Positions 26,549-34,025 of a stretch of DNA of 64,000 nt are shown here, piece after piece. Under the pieces are notes generated by a model that worked only from the letters and a program-made list of their open reading frames with translations, was not told where the DNA came from and did no database searches. Position 1 is the first letter of the stretch. Every line of letters begins with the position of its first letter. The position numbers and the translations under genes were made by a program. Origin of the DNA: Imbroritus primus (GTDB lineage: Bacteria; Pseudomonadota; Gammaproteobacteria; Burkholderiales; Burkholderiaceae); NCBI GenBank assembly GCA_000272025.2, contig AKCV02000004.1, forward strand, positions 1-64,000, in the 5' to 3' direction.

Positions 26549-27313
26549 ATGAAGGCAAAAGCAATCGCATCCGCTGCCGTCGCGAGCGTTGTGTTCGGCG
26601 CCGCCGCCCAGGCAGGCGTCCTCACCGGCACGGCAACCTACCGTGAACGCATCGCGCTACCGCCCGATGCCACCTTCGAAGTGATGCTGCAGGACGTGTC
26701 GCTGGCCGATGCGCCTGCCAGGGTACTGGGACGTTCGATTCTCGATCCGGCCGGCCAGCCGCCGTTCCATTTCGGCATCGCCTACCAGGACAAGGCGATT
26801 GTTCCCAACCACCGGTATGCCGTGCGCGCCGTGGTCCGCCATCGCGGCAAGCTGCTGTTTACGACGGATACGTATGTGCCCGCCTTCGAGCAGGGCAGCA
26901 AGGTCGCCATCCAGATGGTGCACGCCGCTAATCCGGGCGAGCAGGGCGCCAGCACTGTGGCAGACAGCCCGCTGCGCGGCACGTACTGGAAACTGATGCA
27001 GGTCAACCAGGCGGCAGTGAAGACATCCGGGGACCTGCGCGAACCGCATCTGCTCTTTTCCACGACGGAAGCACGCCTCAGCGGCCACGGCGGCTGCAAT
27101 GGCATTGGCGGCAGCTTCGACGCTGACAGTAGCACCCTGCGTTTCAAGAATATGGTGGGAACGATGATGGCCTGCGAGAACATGGCCCAGGAATCGGCCT
27201 TCCTGCAAGCCCTGGAGACCGTCCGGCGTTACCGGATTACCGGCGGCCAGCTGGAACTGCTGAATGAGGGCGGTGCCGTGGTCGCCAGGTTGCAGGCGGC
27301 CGCACCGCGCTGA
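26549..27313 (+). CDS. Secreted YbaY-like plus META-domain protein
   Basis: A ribosome site AGAAGGAGA precedes the ATG, giving 254 residues. Residues 1-23 form a signal peptide (MKAKAIASAAVASVVFGAAAQA). Residues about 25-120 match the YbaY type (GTATYRERIALPPDATFEVMLQDVS, then a small beta sandwich). Residues about 142-248 form a META/HslJ domain (LRGTYWKLMQVN, then SGHGGCNGIGGSFDADS, then MVGTMMACENMAQESAFLQAL). Both domains are linked to envelope or heat-stress roles in enterobacteria. No lipobox cysteine follows the signal, so the product is probably soluble in the periplasm. It stands alone before the aryl polyene cluster. Confidence 0.85.
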   Translation: MKAKAIASAAVASVVFGAAAQAGVLTGTATYRERIALPPDATFEVMLQDVSLADAPARVLGRSILDPAGQPPFHFGIAYQDKAIVPNHRYAVRAVVRHRGKLLFTTDTYVPAFEQGSKVAIQMVHAANPGEQGASTVADSPLRGTYWKLMQVNQAAVKTSGDLREPHLLFSTTEARLSGHGGCNGIGGSFDADSSTLRFKNMVGTMMACENMAQESAFLQALETVRRYRITGGQLELLNEGGAVVARLQAAAPR

Positions 27314-27731
27314 GCATCGGGGGGACGGTCCCTGCGGCCGTCGCCGGCAAGCCGCCGGGCGCAAGCGGTCGGGCGTCTGCCCATGTTCAAATGATGACGT
27401 ACTGGAGTACCTTCCCGGTTTGATCCAGATGGAGAGTCGGACATGGTCAGCGGATGCATGCGGCGCGGCATGTAGATCACTTGCAGTGCAGCTCAGCTGG
27501 CGTGATCGGAGTCGGCGGCTGAGCGAATATGGTGGCCGGCGAGACAGGAATTTCTAACAAATGGAACGTATTTGTGCCGTGCGTTTCACAATAAGTGAGA
27601 GTTAAATCCATTCCCTTGCGCTACGATTTCGGGTTCGATGATCGACTGGGGATTCCTCTGTGCCTGACGTTTGCCATTCAAGCGTGGTTGCGCTAAAGCG
27701 CCCGGCTGTGCAATCCACTGGGAATTCCGCT
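27314..27731. other. Upstream region of the aryl polyene cluster
   Basis: About 420 bp without a supported gene. It should hold the main promoter of the long plus-strand operon, but I cannot point to good -35 and -10 boxes. The last 90 bp contain an imperfect tandem duplication of the start of the first gene, listed separately. Confidence 0.4.
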
Positions 27732-27768
27732 GTGCGCATTGCGTTCGCCCTTCAAGCGTGGGCTGCCA
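27644..27768 (+). repeat. Imperfect tandem duplication of the 5' end of the first cluster gene
   Basis: Two segments of about 50 bp, starting near 27644 and 27716 and offset by 72-74 bp, share ATTCC-CTGTGC and TTCAAGCGTGG. Read in frame, the first copy gives LCLTFAIQAWLR then stop, the second gives VRIAFALQAWAAS, which is the start of the ketosynthase-like gene. The first copy looks like a decayed duplicate of the gene start. Confidence 0.55.
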
Positions 27769-28496
27769 GCGCACCAGGGCTCTCCACAACTGAACAATGG
27801 CTGGACTGGGCGCGAGCACCGTGGTTGCCGCATGGTACGTCGGCCCCCGATCTGTCCCGTTTTCCCGCCCTGATGCGGCGTCGCCTCGGCAGTCTTGGCC
27901 GACTGACGGTAGCGGTGGCAGATGCCGTGATGCCGTCAGGCGACGTGTCCGGCATTCCGGTGGTGTGGACATCCCGCTATGGGGATGTCGGCCGCTCATT
28001 GGAACTGCTGTTCGAGCAGGCGCGGCAACAGCCGCTTTCACCCACAGCCTTCAGTCTCTCCGTTCACAACGCCATCGGCGCACAGCATTCGATTGCCCGC
28101 CAGATGCGGGCCAATGCCGTCTGCGTGGCGGGCGGCGCATGCTCGGCCGAGGCCGGTGTCCTGGAAGCGGTATCGCTATTACATGACGGCGCCAGCGAAG
28201 TGATCCTAGTGTGCCATGATGCGCCGCTTCCCGGCGCCTATGACCGTTTCGAGGATGGTGCGGCCTGCGAATATGCATGGGCATTGCGCCTGTCGCTACA
28301 ACCGTCGGCAGATGAGCGGCAGATCGTGCTGGAGATGACGCAGGCACAGGAAGCGACGGAACCGGATGCGCGGACCGATGACGCAGCCCTCCTGCCGCAT
28401 GGCCTGCAGGTCCTGCGGTTCCTGCTGACCGGGGAAGGCCGCTGGCGTGTGCCCCATGCGCGAGGCGCCTGGACCTGGAGCCATGGCCATGCGTGA
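27732..28496 (+). CDS. Beta-ketoacyl synthase-like chain length factor
   Basis: A GTG start at 27732 gives 254 residues beginning RIAFALQAWAASAPGLST. An upstream GTG at 27660 would add 24 residues but reads through the decayed duplication. The protein corresponds to the N-terminal half of a ketosynthase only (ketoacyl-synt_2 type): SPTAFSLSVHNAIGAQHSIARQ and CVAGGACSAEAGVLEAV, with none of the downstream catalytic histidines. In studied aryl polyene systems the equivalent protein (ApeC-like) pairs with a full ketosynthase as a chain length factor. It opens the operon and overlaps the next gene. Confidence 0.8.
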   Translation: MRIAFALQAWAASAPGLSTTEQWLDWARAPWLPHGTSAPDLSRFPALMRRRLGSLGRLTVAVADAVMPSGDVSGIPVVWTSRYGDVGRSLELLFEQARQQPLSPTAFSLSVHNAIGAQHSIARQMRANAVCVAGGACSAEAGVLEAVSLLHDGASEVILVCHDAPLPGAYDRFEDGAACEYAWALRLSLQPSADERQIVLEMTQAQEATEPDARTDDAALLPHGLQVLRFLLTGEGRWRVPHARGAWTWSHGHA

Positions 28497-29286
28497 GGCC
28501 GGGACAGAACGGCTGCGTGACCGCCTGAACCGCTACTGGCGCGTCGTGGCGACTGCGCTCTGCTTTGCCGTGTTCGGCATGGGCGGGCTGGTGGTGCGCT
28601 GCGTGGTGTATCCCGTGCTCATGCTGGGCGTACGCAACCCGCAACGCCGGATGGCGCTATCGCAGGACCTCATCCATCACAGTTTCAAATGGTTCGTGGC
28701 GCTGATGGCAACAGTCGGCGTGCTGACCTACGAGCTGCACGGCCGCGAAAAGCTGAAGCGCCGCGGCCTGCTGGTGCTGGCGAACCATCCGTCGCTGATC
28801 GACGTGGTGTTCCTGATTTCCTTTGTGCGCCATGCCAATTGCATCGTCAAGGAAAAGCTGGTGCGCAATCCATTTACCAGCGGCCCGATCCGCGCAGCGG
28901 GCTTCATCACCAATGACGGCGGGGCGCAGTTGCTGGACGATTGCATCGCCACGCTGGCCTCGGGCAACAACCTCGTGATCTTTCCCGAGGGCACGCGCAC
29001 GCCGCTGGACGGGGTCGTCCGCCTGCAGCGCGGCGCGGCCAATGTCGCTGTGCGCGGCCGCATCGATGTCACGCCGGTGCACATCCATTCCAGCCTGCCG
29101 ATGCTGCCCAAGGGGATACCGTGGTGGCAAGTACCGGCGCGGCGCCCGCATTTCACGATCTCGGTGGGAGACGACATTGATATTTCCCGTTTCTGCGCCA
29201 CCACCAGCGATGCGCTGGCGGCTCGCCACCTGACCGAGCATCTGTCGCAATCCCTTTTCCTGGAGCCATCCCGTGCTGTCGCTTGA
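28483..29286 (+). CDS. 1-acyl-glycerol-phosphate acyltransferase family (PlsC-like)
   Basis: The ATG at 28483, with GGAG just upstream, gives 267 residues. One membrane helix (about 22-45) precedes an acyltransferase domain with the catalytic NHPSLID motif (NH-x4-D) and FPEGTRT substrate motif. This type occurs in nearly all aryl polyene clusters and is thought to acylate the carrier or lipid to which the polyene is attached. The ORF overlaps the preceding gene by 14 nt and the ACP start by 14 nt. Confidence 0.87.
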   Translation: MAMREAGTERLRDRLNRYWRVVATALCFAVFGMGGLVVRCVVYPVLMLGVRNPQRRMALSQDLIHHSFKWFVALMATVGVLTYELHGREKLKRRGLLVLANHPSLIDVVFLISFVRHANCIVKEKLVRNPFTSGPIRAAGFITNDGGAQLLDDCIATLASGNNLVIFPEGTRTPLDGVVRLQRGAANVAVRGRIDVTPVHIHSSLPMLPKGIPWWQVPARRPHFTISVGDDIDISRFCATTSDALAARHLTEHLSQSLFLEPSRAVA

Positions 29287-29551
29287 GCAAGAAATCAAGG
29301 CGTTGATCATCGCCTCCCTCGCGCTGGAAGACATGCAGCCCGACGACATCGATTCCGCCTCGCCGCTGTTCGTGGAAGGCCTGGGGCTGGACTCCATCGA
29401 TGCGCTCGAGCTCGGCCTGGCATTGCAGAAGCGCTATGGTGTGAGCATGTCCGCCGATGCCGAGGAAACACGCCGGCATTTCAGCAGTGTCAAGGCGCTG
29501 GCGGCCTTCGTGGCGGCCGAGCGCAAGGACAACCCGGCCCCTCTTGATTGA
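29273..29551 (+). CDS. apeE: Acyl carrier protein 1 of the aryl polyene pathway
   Basis: GTG start inside the end of the preceding gene, with GGAG 7 nt upstream, giving 92 residues. The 4'-phosphopantetheine serine is Ser41 in GLGLDSIDALEL. The protein is acidic and helical as expected. In reconstituted aryl polyene pathways two ACPs carry the starter and the growing chain, and this is the ApeE-type member by position. Activation would need the phosphopantetheinyl transferase at the 3' end of the cluster. Confidence 0.88.
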   Translation: MLSLEQEIKALIIASLALEDMQPDDIDSASPLFVEGLGLDSIDALELGLALQKRYGVSMSADAEETRRHFSSVKALAAFVAAERKDNPAPLD

Positions 29552-29563
29552 CAGGATTCAGCC

Positions 29564-29827
29564 ATGACCAAGGACGACATCTTCCAACGCATAGTCCAGA
29601 TTCTGCAGGACACCTTCGACATCGAGGCGTCACGCATCACGCTGGCGTCCCGTCTCGCCGATGACCTGGACATCGACAGCATCGACGCGGTGGACCTGAT
29701 TGTGCAGCTCAAGCCCCTGATGGGCAAGCGGCTCAATGCCGAAGCGTTCAAGTCCGTGCGCACCATCCAGGACGTGGTGGATGCCATCCACGCCTTGATG
29801 GCGCAGCCGGACGCACAGGCCGTCTGA
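29564..29827 (+). CDS. apeF: Acyl carrier protein 2 of the aryl polyene pathway
   Basis: 87 residues with the attachment serine at Ser39 in LDIDSIDAVDLI. It follows the first ACP by 12 nt. Tandem, sequence-distinct ACPs are a hallmark of this cluster class. The assignment of ApeF rather than ApeE role rests on order only. Confidence 0.88.
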   Translation: MTKDDIFQRIVQILQDTFDIEASRITLASRLADDLDIDSIDAVDLIVQLKPLMGKRLNAEAFKSVRTIQDVVDAIHALMAQPDAQAV

Positions 29828-29846
29828 TCACAAGAAGAGTGCGGCC

Positions 29847-30419
29847 GTGCGCAAATGCCTGACATTCCTGCTGGCCGCCTTCATGGTGCTCTACCCGGTG
29901 GTGGTGTATGCCCGCATGGAGACGCTGGGCCTGCGCGGACTGCTCGGCCTGCTGCTGGGCGCAGCTCTCCTGCGGGCCATGGTGTCGGGCGAGCGGCTGT
30001 GGTGGGGCGTCGCGCTGGCCGTGTCCATGTTGTGCGGCATTGGCCTGCTGCTGCAGGATGCGCGGATGGTGAAACTCTATCCGGTGCTGGTCAACGCCGC
30101 CATGCTGGTCGTGTTCCTCTCGAGCCTTTGGCAGCCGCCCACCATTGTCGAGCGATTGGCCCGCCTGCAGACGCCTGACCTGCCACCACAAGCGATCCGC
30201 TACACCACACGCGTGACGCAGGTATGGTGCGCGTTCTTCCTGCTCAACGGCATGGTGTCGCTGATGACCGTGTACTGGGCCAGCGACCGGATCTGGGCGC
30301 TCTATAACGGGCTCATCTCGTATGGACTGATGGGGCTGCTGATGGCCGTGGAGTGGCTGGTGCGTGGCCGCATCAAGGCACGGCTGCAGATCCCGCGCCA
30401 GGACGGAGCGACCGGATGA
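29847..30419 (+). CDS. Cluster-conserved inner membrane protein (COG4648 type)
   Basis: GTG start, 190 residues, four to five hydrophobic segments (about 4-22, 27-46, 51-69, 74-94, 128-150). MRKCLTFLLAAFMVLYPVVVY and LVNAAMLVVFLSSLWQPPTIVERLARLQ are the typical segments of the COG4648 family that accompanies aryl polyene genes (ApeG-like by position). Its biochemical role is not established. It sits between the ACPs and the ligase and overlaps the ligase start by 4 nt. Confidence 0.8.
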   Translation: MRKCLTFLLAAFMVLYPVVVYARMETLGLRGLLGLLLGAALLRAMVSGERLWWGVALAVSMLCGIGLLLQDARMVKLYPVLVNAAMLVVFLSSLWQPPTIVERLARLQTPDLPPQAIRYTTRVTQVWCAFFLLNGMVSLMTVYWASDRIWALYNGLISYGLMGLLMAVEWLVRGRIKARLQIPRQDGATG

Positions 30420-32191
30420 ATGCCTGGCTTCCACTGACCCATCTTGGTTTGCCGTGCGCGCCTGCCGCGCCACGCACGGTAGCATGGCGTGGTGGCCAAC
30501 CGCTGGACCACGCCGATTTCCGGCGCCGCATCGGACAATGGCATGCCGCTTTCGCGCATGTGCCGGGTGATCGGGTTGCCCTGTATTTCGATGATGCCTA
30601 TGAGTTTGCCTGCGCGCTGTACGGCGCCTGGCATGCCGGCAAGACCGTGCTCTTGCCCGGCGACACGCAGCCGGGCACGCTGGCGCGGCTCGTGCCACAG
30701 GTCAGTGCGTGTGCGGGGCAGTTGCCGCAGGCATTGATGCCGGCCGAGGCCGGGGAAGATGCCGGGGCCATCCCGCTTGCCCCCTTGTCGTTGCAGGCGA
30801 CGCGCCTGGCGGTCTATACCTCGGGGTCGAGCGGTGAGCCCGTCCCGATCATGAAGACACTGGCGCAGCTCGATACCGAAGTCCAGGCCTTGCGCGCGGT
30901 ATTCACGGCGGGAAACAGGCACGGGGTACCCGGCATGCATGACGCAGGCCATCCGCCAGCGCGCATCCTGACCACGGTCTCACACCAGCATCTCTATGGG
31001 CTGCTGTTCGGCGTACTGTGGCCGCTGGCTGCGGGGCGGCCCTTCGTGACGGAACGGATTGCCTATCCGGAAAGCATCGTGACGCAGTTGCGCCAGCATC
31101 CGGCCTGCTGGCTGGTATCGAGCCCGACCCTGCTGTCGCACCTGCCGGATCATCTCGACCGGCAAACCATCCGCGAGCGCCTGCACATGGTGTTTTCGTC
31201 GGGTGGGCCATTGCTGCCCGGGGCGGCAATGCAGTGCCGGGACCTGCTCGGGCAGGCACCCGCGGAAATCTTTGGCAGCTCCGAAACCGGCGGCATTGCG
31301 TGGCGCAGGCGTGCCGACCACGGTGACACCTGGAATCCGCTGCCCGGCGTGCAATGGCGCATTCAGGATACTGGCCTGCTGGAAATCCGCTCGCCATATC
31401 TGGGCGATGCCACGGACTGGTGGACCACCGCTGACAAGGCCGAACCCGTCGCCTCGCATGGCGCAGCGGATGGCGTGACGGGTTTCGTGCTCAAGGGGCG
31501 CGCCGACCGCATTGCGAAGATCGCGGAGAAACGCGTGTCGCTGACCGCGCTGGAAACAGCGCTGTCAGCCTCGACCCATGTCGCGCGTGCCCGGGCCGTC
31601 ATCCTGCCGGCGAGCTCCGGTCATACGACGACCACGCGGATCGGCATGGTGGTGGAACTGTCTGCCTCGGGATGGCAGATGCTGCATGCCAAAGGCAAAC
31701 GCGCCATGAATGCGGCCTTGCGTGACCGGCTCATGCCCATGGTGGAACGCGTCGCGCTGCCCCGGCAATGGCGCTATGTGGTGCGGATGCCGCTCAACGC
31801 GCAGGGCAAGACAACGGATGCGCAGTTGCAGTTGCTGTTCCGGCCCGGGTTGCCGCCAGCACAGTGGCTGTCGCGTACTGCCCTGCAGGCGCAGGTGCAG
31901 CTCGACGTGCGCGGCGACCTGCTGGTATTCGATGGCCACTTCCCCGGCGCCGCGCTGGTGCCCGGCGTGGCACAGCTGCATTGGGCAGAGGCGTTCGCAC
32001 GCCAGTGCTTTACGATGCCGGTCAATTTCCGGCAGGCCAACACCCTGAAATTCCAGCTGCCTATCGTGCCGGGCGCCCGGGTCACGCTGGACCTCGACTG
32101 GCAGGCGGAACAGCAGGCGCTGCGCTTCGTGCTGCATTCCGCCGCCGGCCGGCATGCCGCCGGTACGCTGCTGTTCGGAGACGCGGCGTGA
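30416..32191 (+). CDS. Acyl-ACP ligase fused to hotdog dehydratase
   Basis: Started at the ATGA overlap, the protein has 591 residues. Residues 1-450 form an adenylating enzyme with P-loop VYTSGSSGEP, the SHQHLYGLLFGVLWPL segment, and FGSSETGGIAWRRR. Residues about 480-591 form a hotdog domain (VRGDLLVFDGHFPGAALVPGVAQLHWAEAFAR) like the ApeI dehydratase. In other aryl polyene systems the ligase (ApeH) and dehydratase (ApeI) are two genes, so this is a fusion. The ligase half should load the aryl starter acid onto ACP; the hotdog half should remove water from 3-hydroxyacyl-ACP, probably with the separate ApeP-type protein. Confidence 0.85.
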   Translation: MNAWLPLTHLGLPCAPAAPRTVAWRGGQPLDHADFRRRIGQWHAAFAHVPGDRVALYFDDAYEFACALYGAWHAGKTVLLPGDTQPGTLARLVPQVSACAGQLPQALMPAEAGEDAGAIPLAPLSLQATRLAVYTSGSSGEPVPIMKTLAQLDTEVQALRAVFTAGNRHGVPGMHDAGHPPARILTTVSHQHLYGLLFGVLWPLAAGRPFVTERIAYPESIVTQLRQHPACWLVSSPTLLSHLPDHLDRQTIRERLHMVFSSGGPLLPGAAMQCRDLLGQAPAEIFGSSETGGIAWRRRADHGDTWNPLPGVQWRIQDTGLLEIRSPYLGDATDWWTTADKAEPVASHGAADGVTGFVLKGRADRIAKIAEKRVSLTALETALSASTHVARARAVILPASSGHTTTTRIGMVVELSASGWQMLHAKGKRAMNAALRDRLMPMVERVALPRQWRYVVRMPLNAQGKTTDAQLQLLFRPGLPPAQWLSRTALQAQVQLDVRGDLLVFDGHFPGAALVPGVAQLHWAEAFARQCFTMPVNFRQANTLKFQLPIVPGARVTLDLDWQAEQQALRFVLHSAAGRHAAGTLLFGDAA

Positions 32192-32961
32192 TTTTTTCCG
32201 CGATTGCCATCATCCCGGTCTATAACCATCCGGACACCATCGGCGCGATGGTGGCAGGCGTGCGCCAGGCCGGCCTGCCGTGCATGCTGGTGGACGATGG
32301 TTCGGATGCGCACTGCGCGGCCGTGCTGCAAGCGTTGGCGCAGCCGTCACCGGATGCCGGGCAAGCCCCGGTGCAGTACCTGCGCCTGCCGACCAATCAG
32401 GGCAAGGGCGCGGCCATGATGACCGGCCTGGCCGAGGCGCACCGCCAGGGCTACAGCCATGCCCTGCAGATCGATGCGGATGGCCAGCATGCCTGTGGCG
32501 ATATTCCCGGCATGCTCGCACGCGCGGCCGCGCAGCCGCACGCCATGGTGTGCGGCGTACCCGTGTACGACGCCTCCGTCCCGAAAGGGCGCCTGTATGG
32601 CCGCTATCTCACCCATGTCTGGGTCTGGATCAATACGCTGTCCTTCGATATCCGCGATTCCATGTGCGGCTTCCGCGTGTATCCGCTCGCGCCGTGCATG
32701 GCCATCCTGCAGCGCGCCCGGCTAGGCCGGCGCATGGAGTTCGATTCCGAGGTACTGGTGCGGCTGCACTGGGCCGGCGTGCCGATCGTCAACCTGCCCA
32801 CGCGGGTGGTCTATCCGCAGGATGGCCTGTCGCACTTCAAGGTCTGGCGCGACAACGTGCTGATTTCCGGCATGCATGCCCGGCTATTTGTCGGCATGTG
32901 CTTGCGGGCGCCCTGGCTGTTATGGCGCCGCTGGACGCGGGCTGGACGGAGCGCGGCATGA
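32188..32961 (+). CDS. Family 2 glycosyltransferase
   Basis: A GTG overlapping the preceding stop gives 257 residues starting IFSAIAIIPVYNHPDTIGAMV. GT-A features are clear: LVDDGSD, and the metal-binding DADGQ at about residues 95-99. A CGFRVYPLAPCM segment and an EFDSEVLVRLHW acceptor-site segment follow. There are no C-terminal membrane helices. In E. coli-type clusters a glycosyltransferase is fused to an acyltransferase (ApeJ); here the two activities are consecutive genes. It may glycosylate the lipid anchor or the polyene. Confidence 0.85.
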   Translation: MIFSAIAIIPVYNHPDTIGAMVAGVRQAGLPCMLVDDGSDAHCAAVLQALAQPSPDAGQAPVQYLRLPTNQGKGAAMMTGLAEAHRQGYSHALQIDADGQHACGDIPGMLARAAAQPHAMVCGVPVYDASVPKGRLYGRYLTHVWVWINTLSFDIRDSMCGFRVYPLAPCMAILQRARLGRRMEFDSEVLVRLHWAGVPIVNLPTRVVYPQDGLSHFKVWRDNVLISGMHARLFVGMCLRAPWLLWRRWTRAGRSAA

Positions 32962-34025
32962 CACCGTTCGATACCCCGCGCGGCATGGCTGACCGTACGC
33001 CAGCAGCAGGCACCGCAGACAGCACAGCACCCCGCGCAACGACGGGCGAAGCGCCGGCGACCACGCACTGGGCGCGCATCGGCGAAAGCACCTTTGCCGG
33101 CGGCCTGTGGCTGCTGTACCTGATCTATCGCCTGCTGGGCCGGCTGCCATTCCGCCTGTGCCTGTATCCGGTGGTCGTCTACTACTGGGCGACGCGCCGC
33201 GTGGCACGGCATGCCTCGCAGGAATACCTGGAGCGCCTGGAAGCCGCTTGCGGCGTCTTCGCTCTTCACGGTCACGCGCCGGGCCTGCGCCACAGCCTGC
33301 GACATTTCCTGGTGTTTGCCGAAGTCATCCTGGATAAGCTGCTGCTGTCCGCCGGCCGCTATCGGGCCCCGGTCACGTGCCAGGGTCACCAGGCACTGCT
33401 GGATGGCCTGCGCCAGGGGCGGGGCGCCATCCTGGTGACGGCGCACATCGGCTGCATCGAGTTGTGCCGGACGCTGGCCGAACAGCAGCCGGAAATGCGC
33501 CTGACGATCCTGGTGCACACCCGGCATGCCGAACGGTTCAACCGCCTGTTGCGCCGGCACGCGCCGCATGCCCAGGTGCAGCTGATGCAGGTGACAGCGT
33601 TCGACGTGGCAACAGCCATGCTGCTGTCGAGCCGGGTGGCGCAGGGCGAATGCATCGCCATCGCCGGCGACCGGGTGCCGGTGCATGGCGGCAAGATCAC
33701 GCATGCCAGTTTCCTCGGCCATGCCGCGCCGTTTCCCGCCGGTCCGTACATCATGGCTGCGGTTCTCAAGTGTCCGCTGTATTTCATGGGCTGCATCCAT
33801 GATGGCGCGGGTTATGCCGTGCGCTTCGTGCGGCTGGCGGACAGCGTGGCACTGCCGCGCGGGCAGCGCGATGACGCGCTGGCCCACTATGCCGGGCTGT
33901 TCGCAACGCAGCTCGAAACCTGCCTGGCCAGTGCACCGTACGACTGGTTCAACTTTTTCCCGTTCTGGACGCAAGACCGCGCAACGCCTCTTGCCCCTCT
34001 TTCTTCCGAGCAGACAGATTCATGA
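32958..34025 (+). CDS. LpxL/HtrB-like acyltransferase
   Basis: The ATG in the ATGA overlap gives 355 residues. A Thr/Ala-rich N-terminus of about 45 residues is followed by a membrane segment (FAGGLWLLYLIYRLLGRLPF) and a lysophospholipid acyltransferase domain with the catalytic HIGCIE (H-x4-E). It resembles lipid A late acyltransferases and may transfer the polyene or a fatty acyl group to a glycolipid. The long N-terminal tail is low complexity and may partly be untranslated if a later start is used. Confidence 0.83.
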   Translation: MTPFDTPRGMADRTPAAGTADSTAPRATTGEAPATTHWARIGESTFAGGLWLLYLIYRLLGRLPFRLCLYPVVVYYWATRRVARHASQEYLERLEAACGVFALHGHAPGLRHSLRHFLVFAEVILDKLLLSAGRYRAPVTCQGHQALLDGLRQGRGAILVTAHIGCIELCRTLAEQQPEMRLTILVHTRHAERFNRLLRRHAPHAQVQLMQVTAFDVATAMLLSSRVAQGECIAIAGDRVPVHGGKITHASFLGHAAPFPAGPYIMAAVLKCPLYFMGCIHDGAGYAVRFVRLADSVALPRGQRDDALAHYAGLFATQLETCLASAPYDWFNFFPFWTQDRATPLAPLSSEQTDS

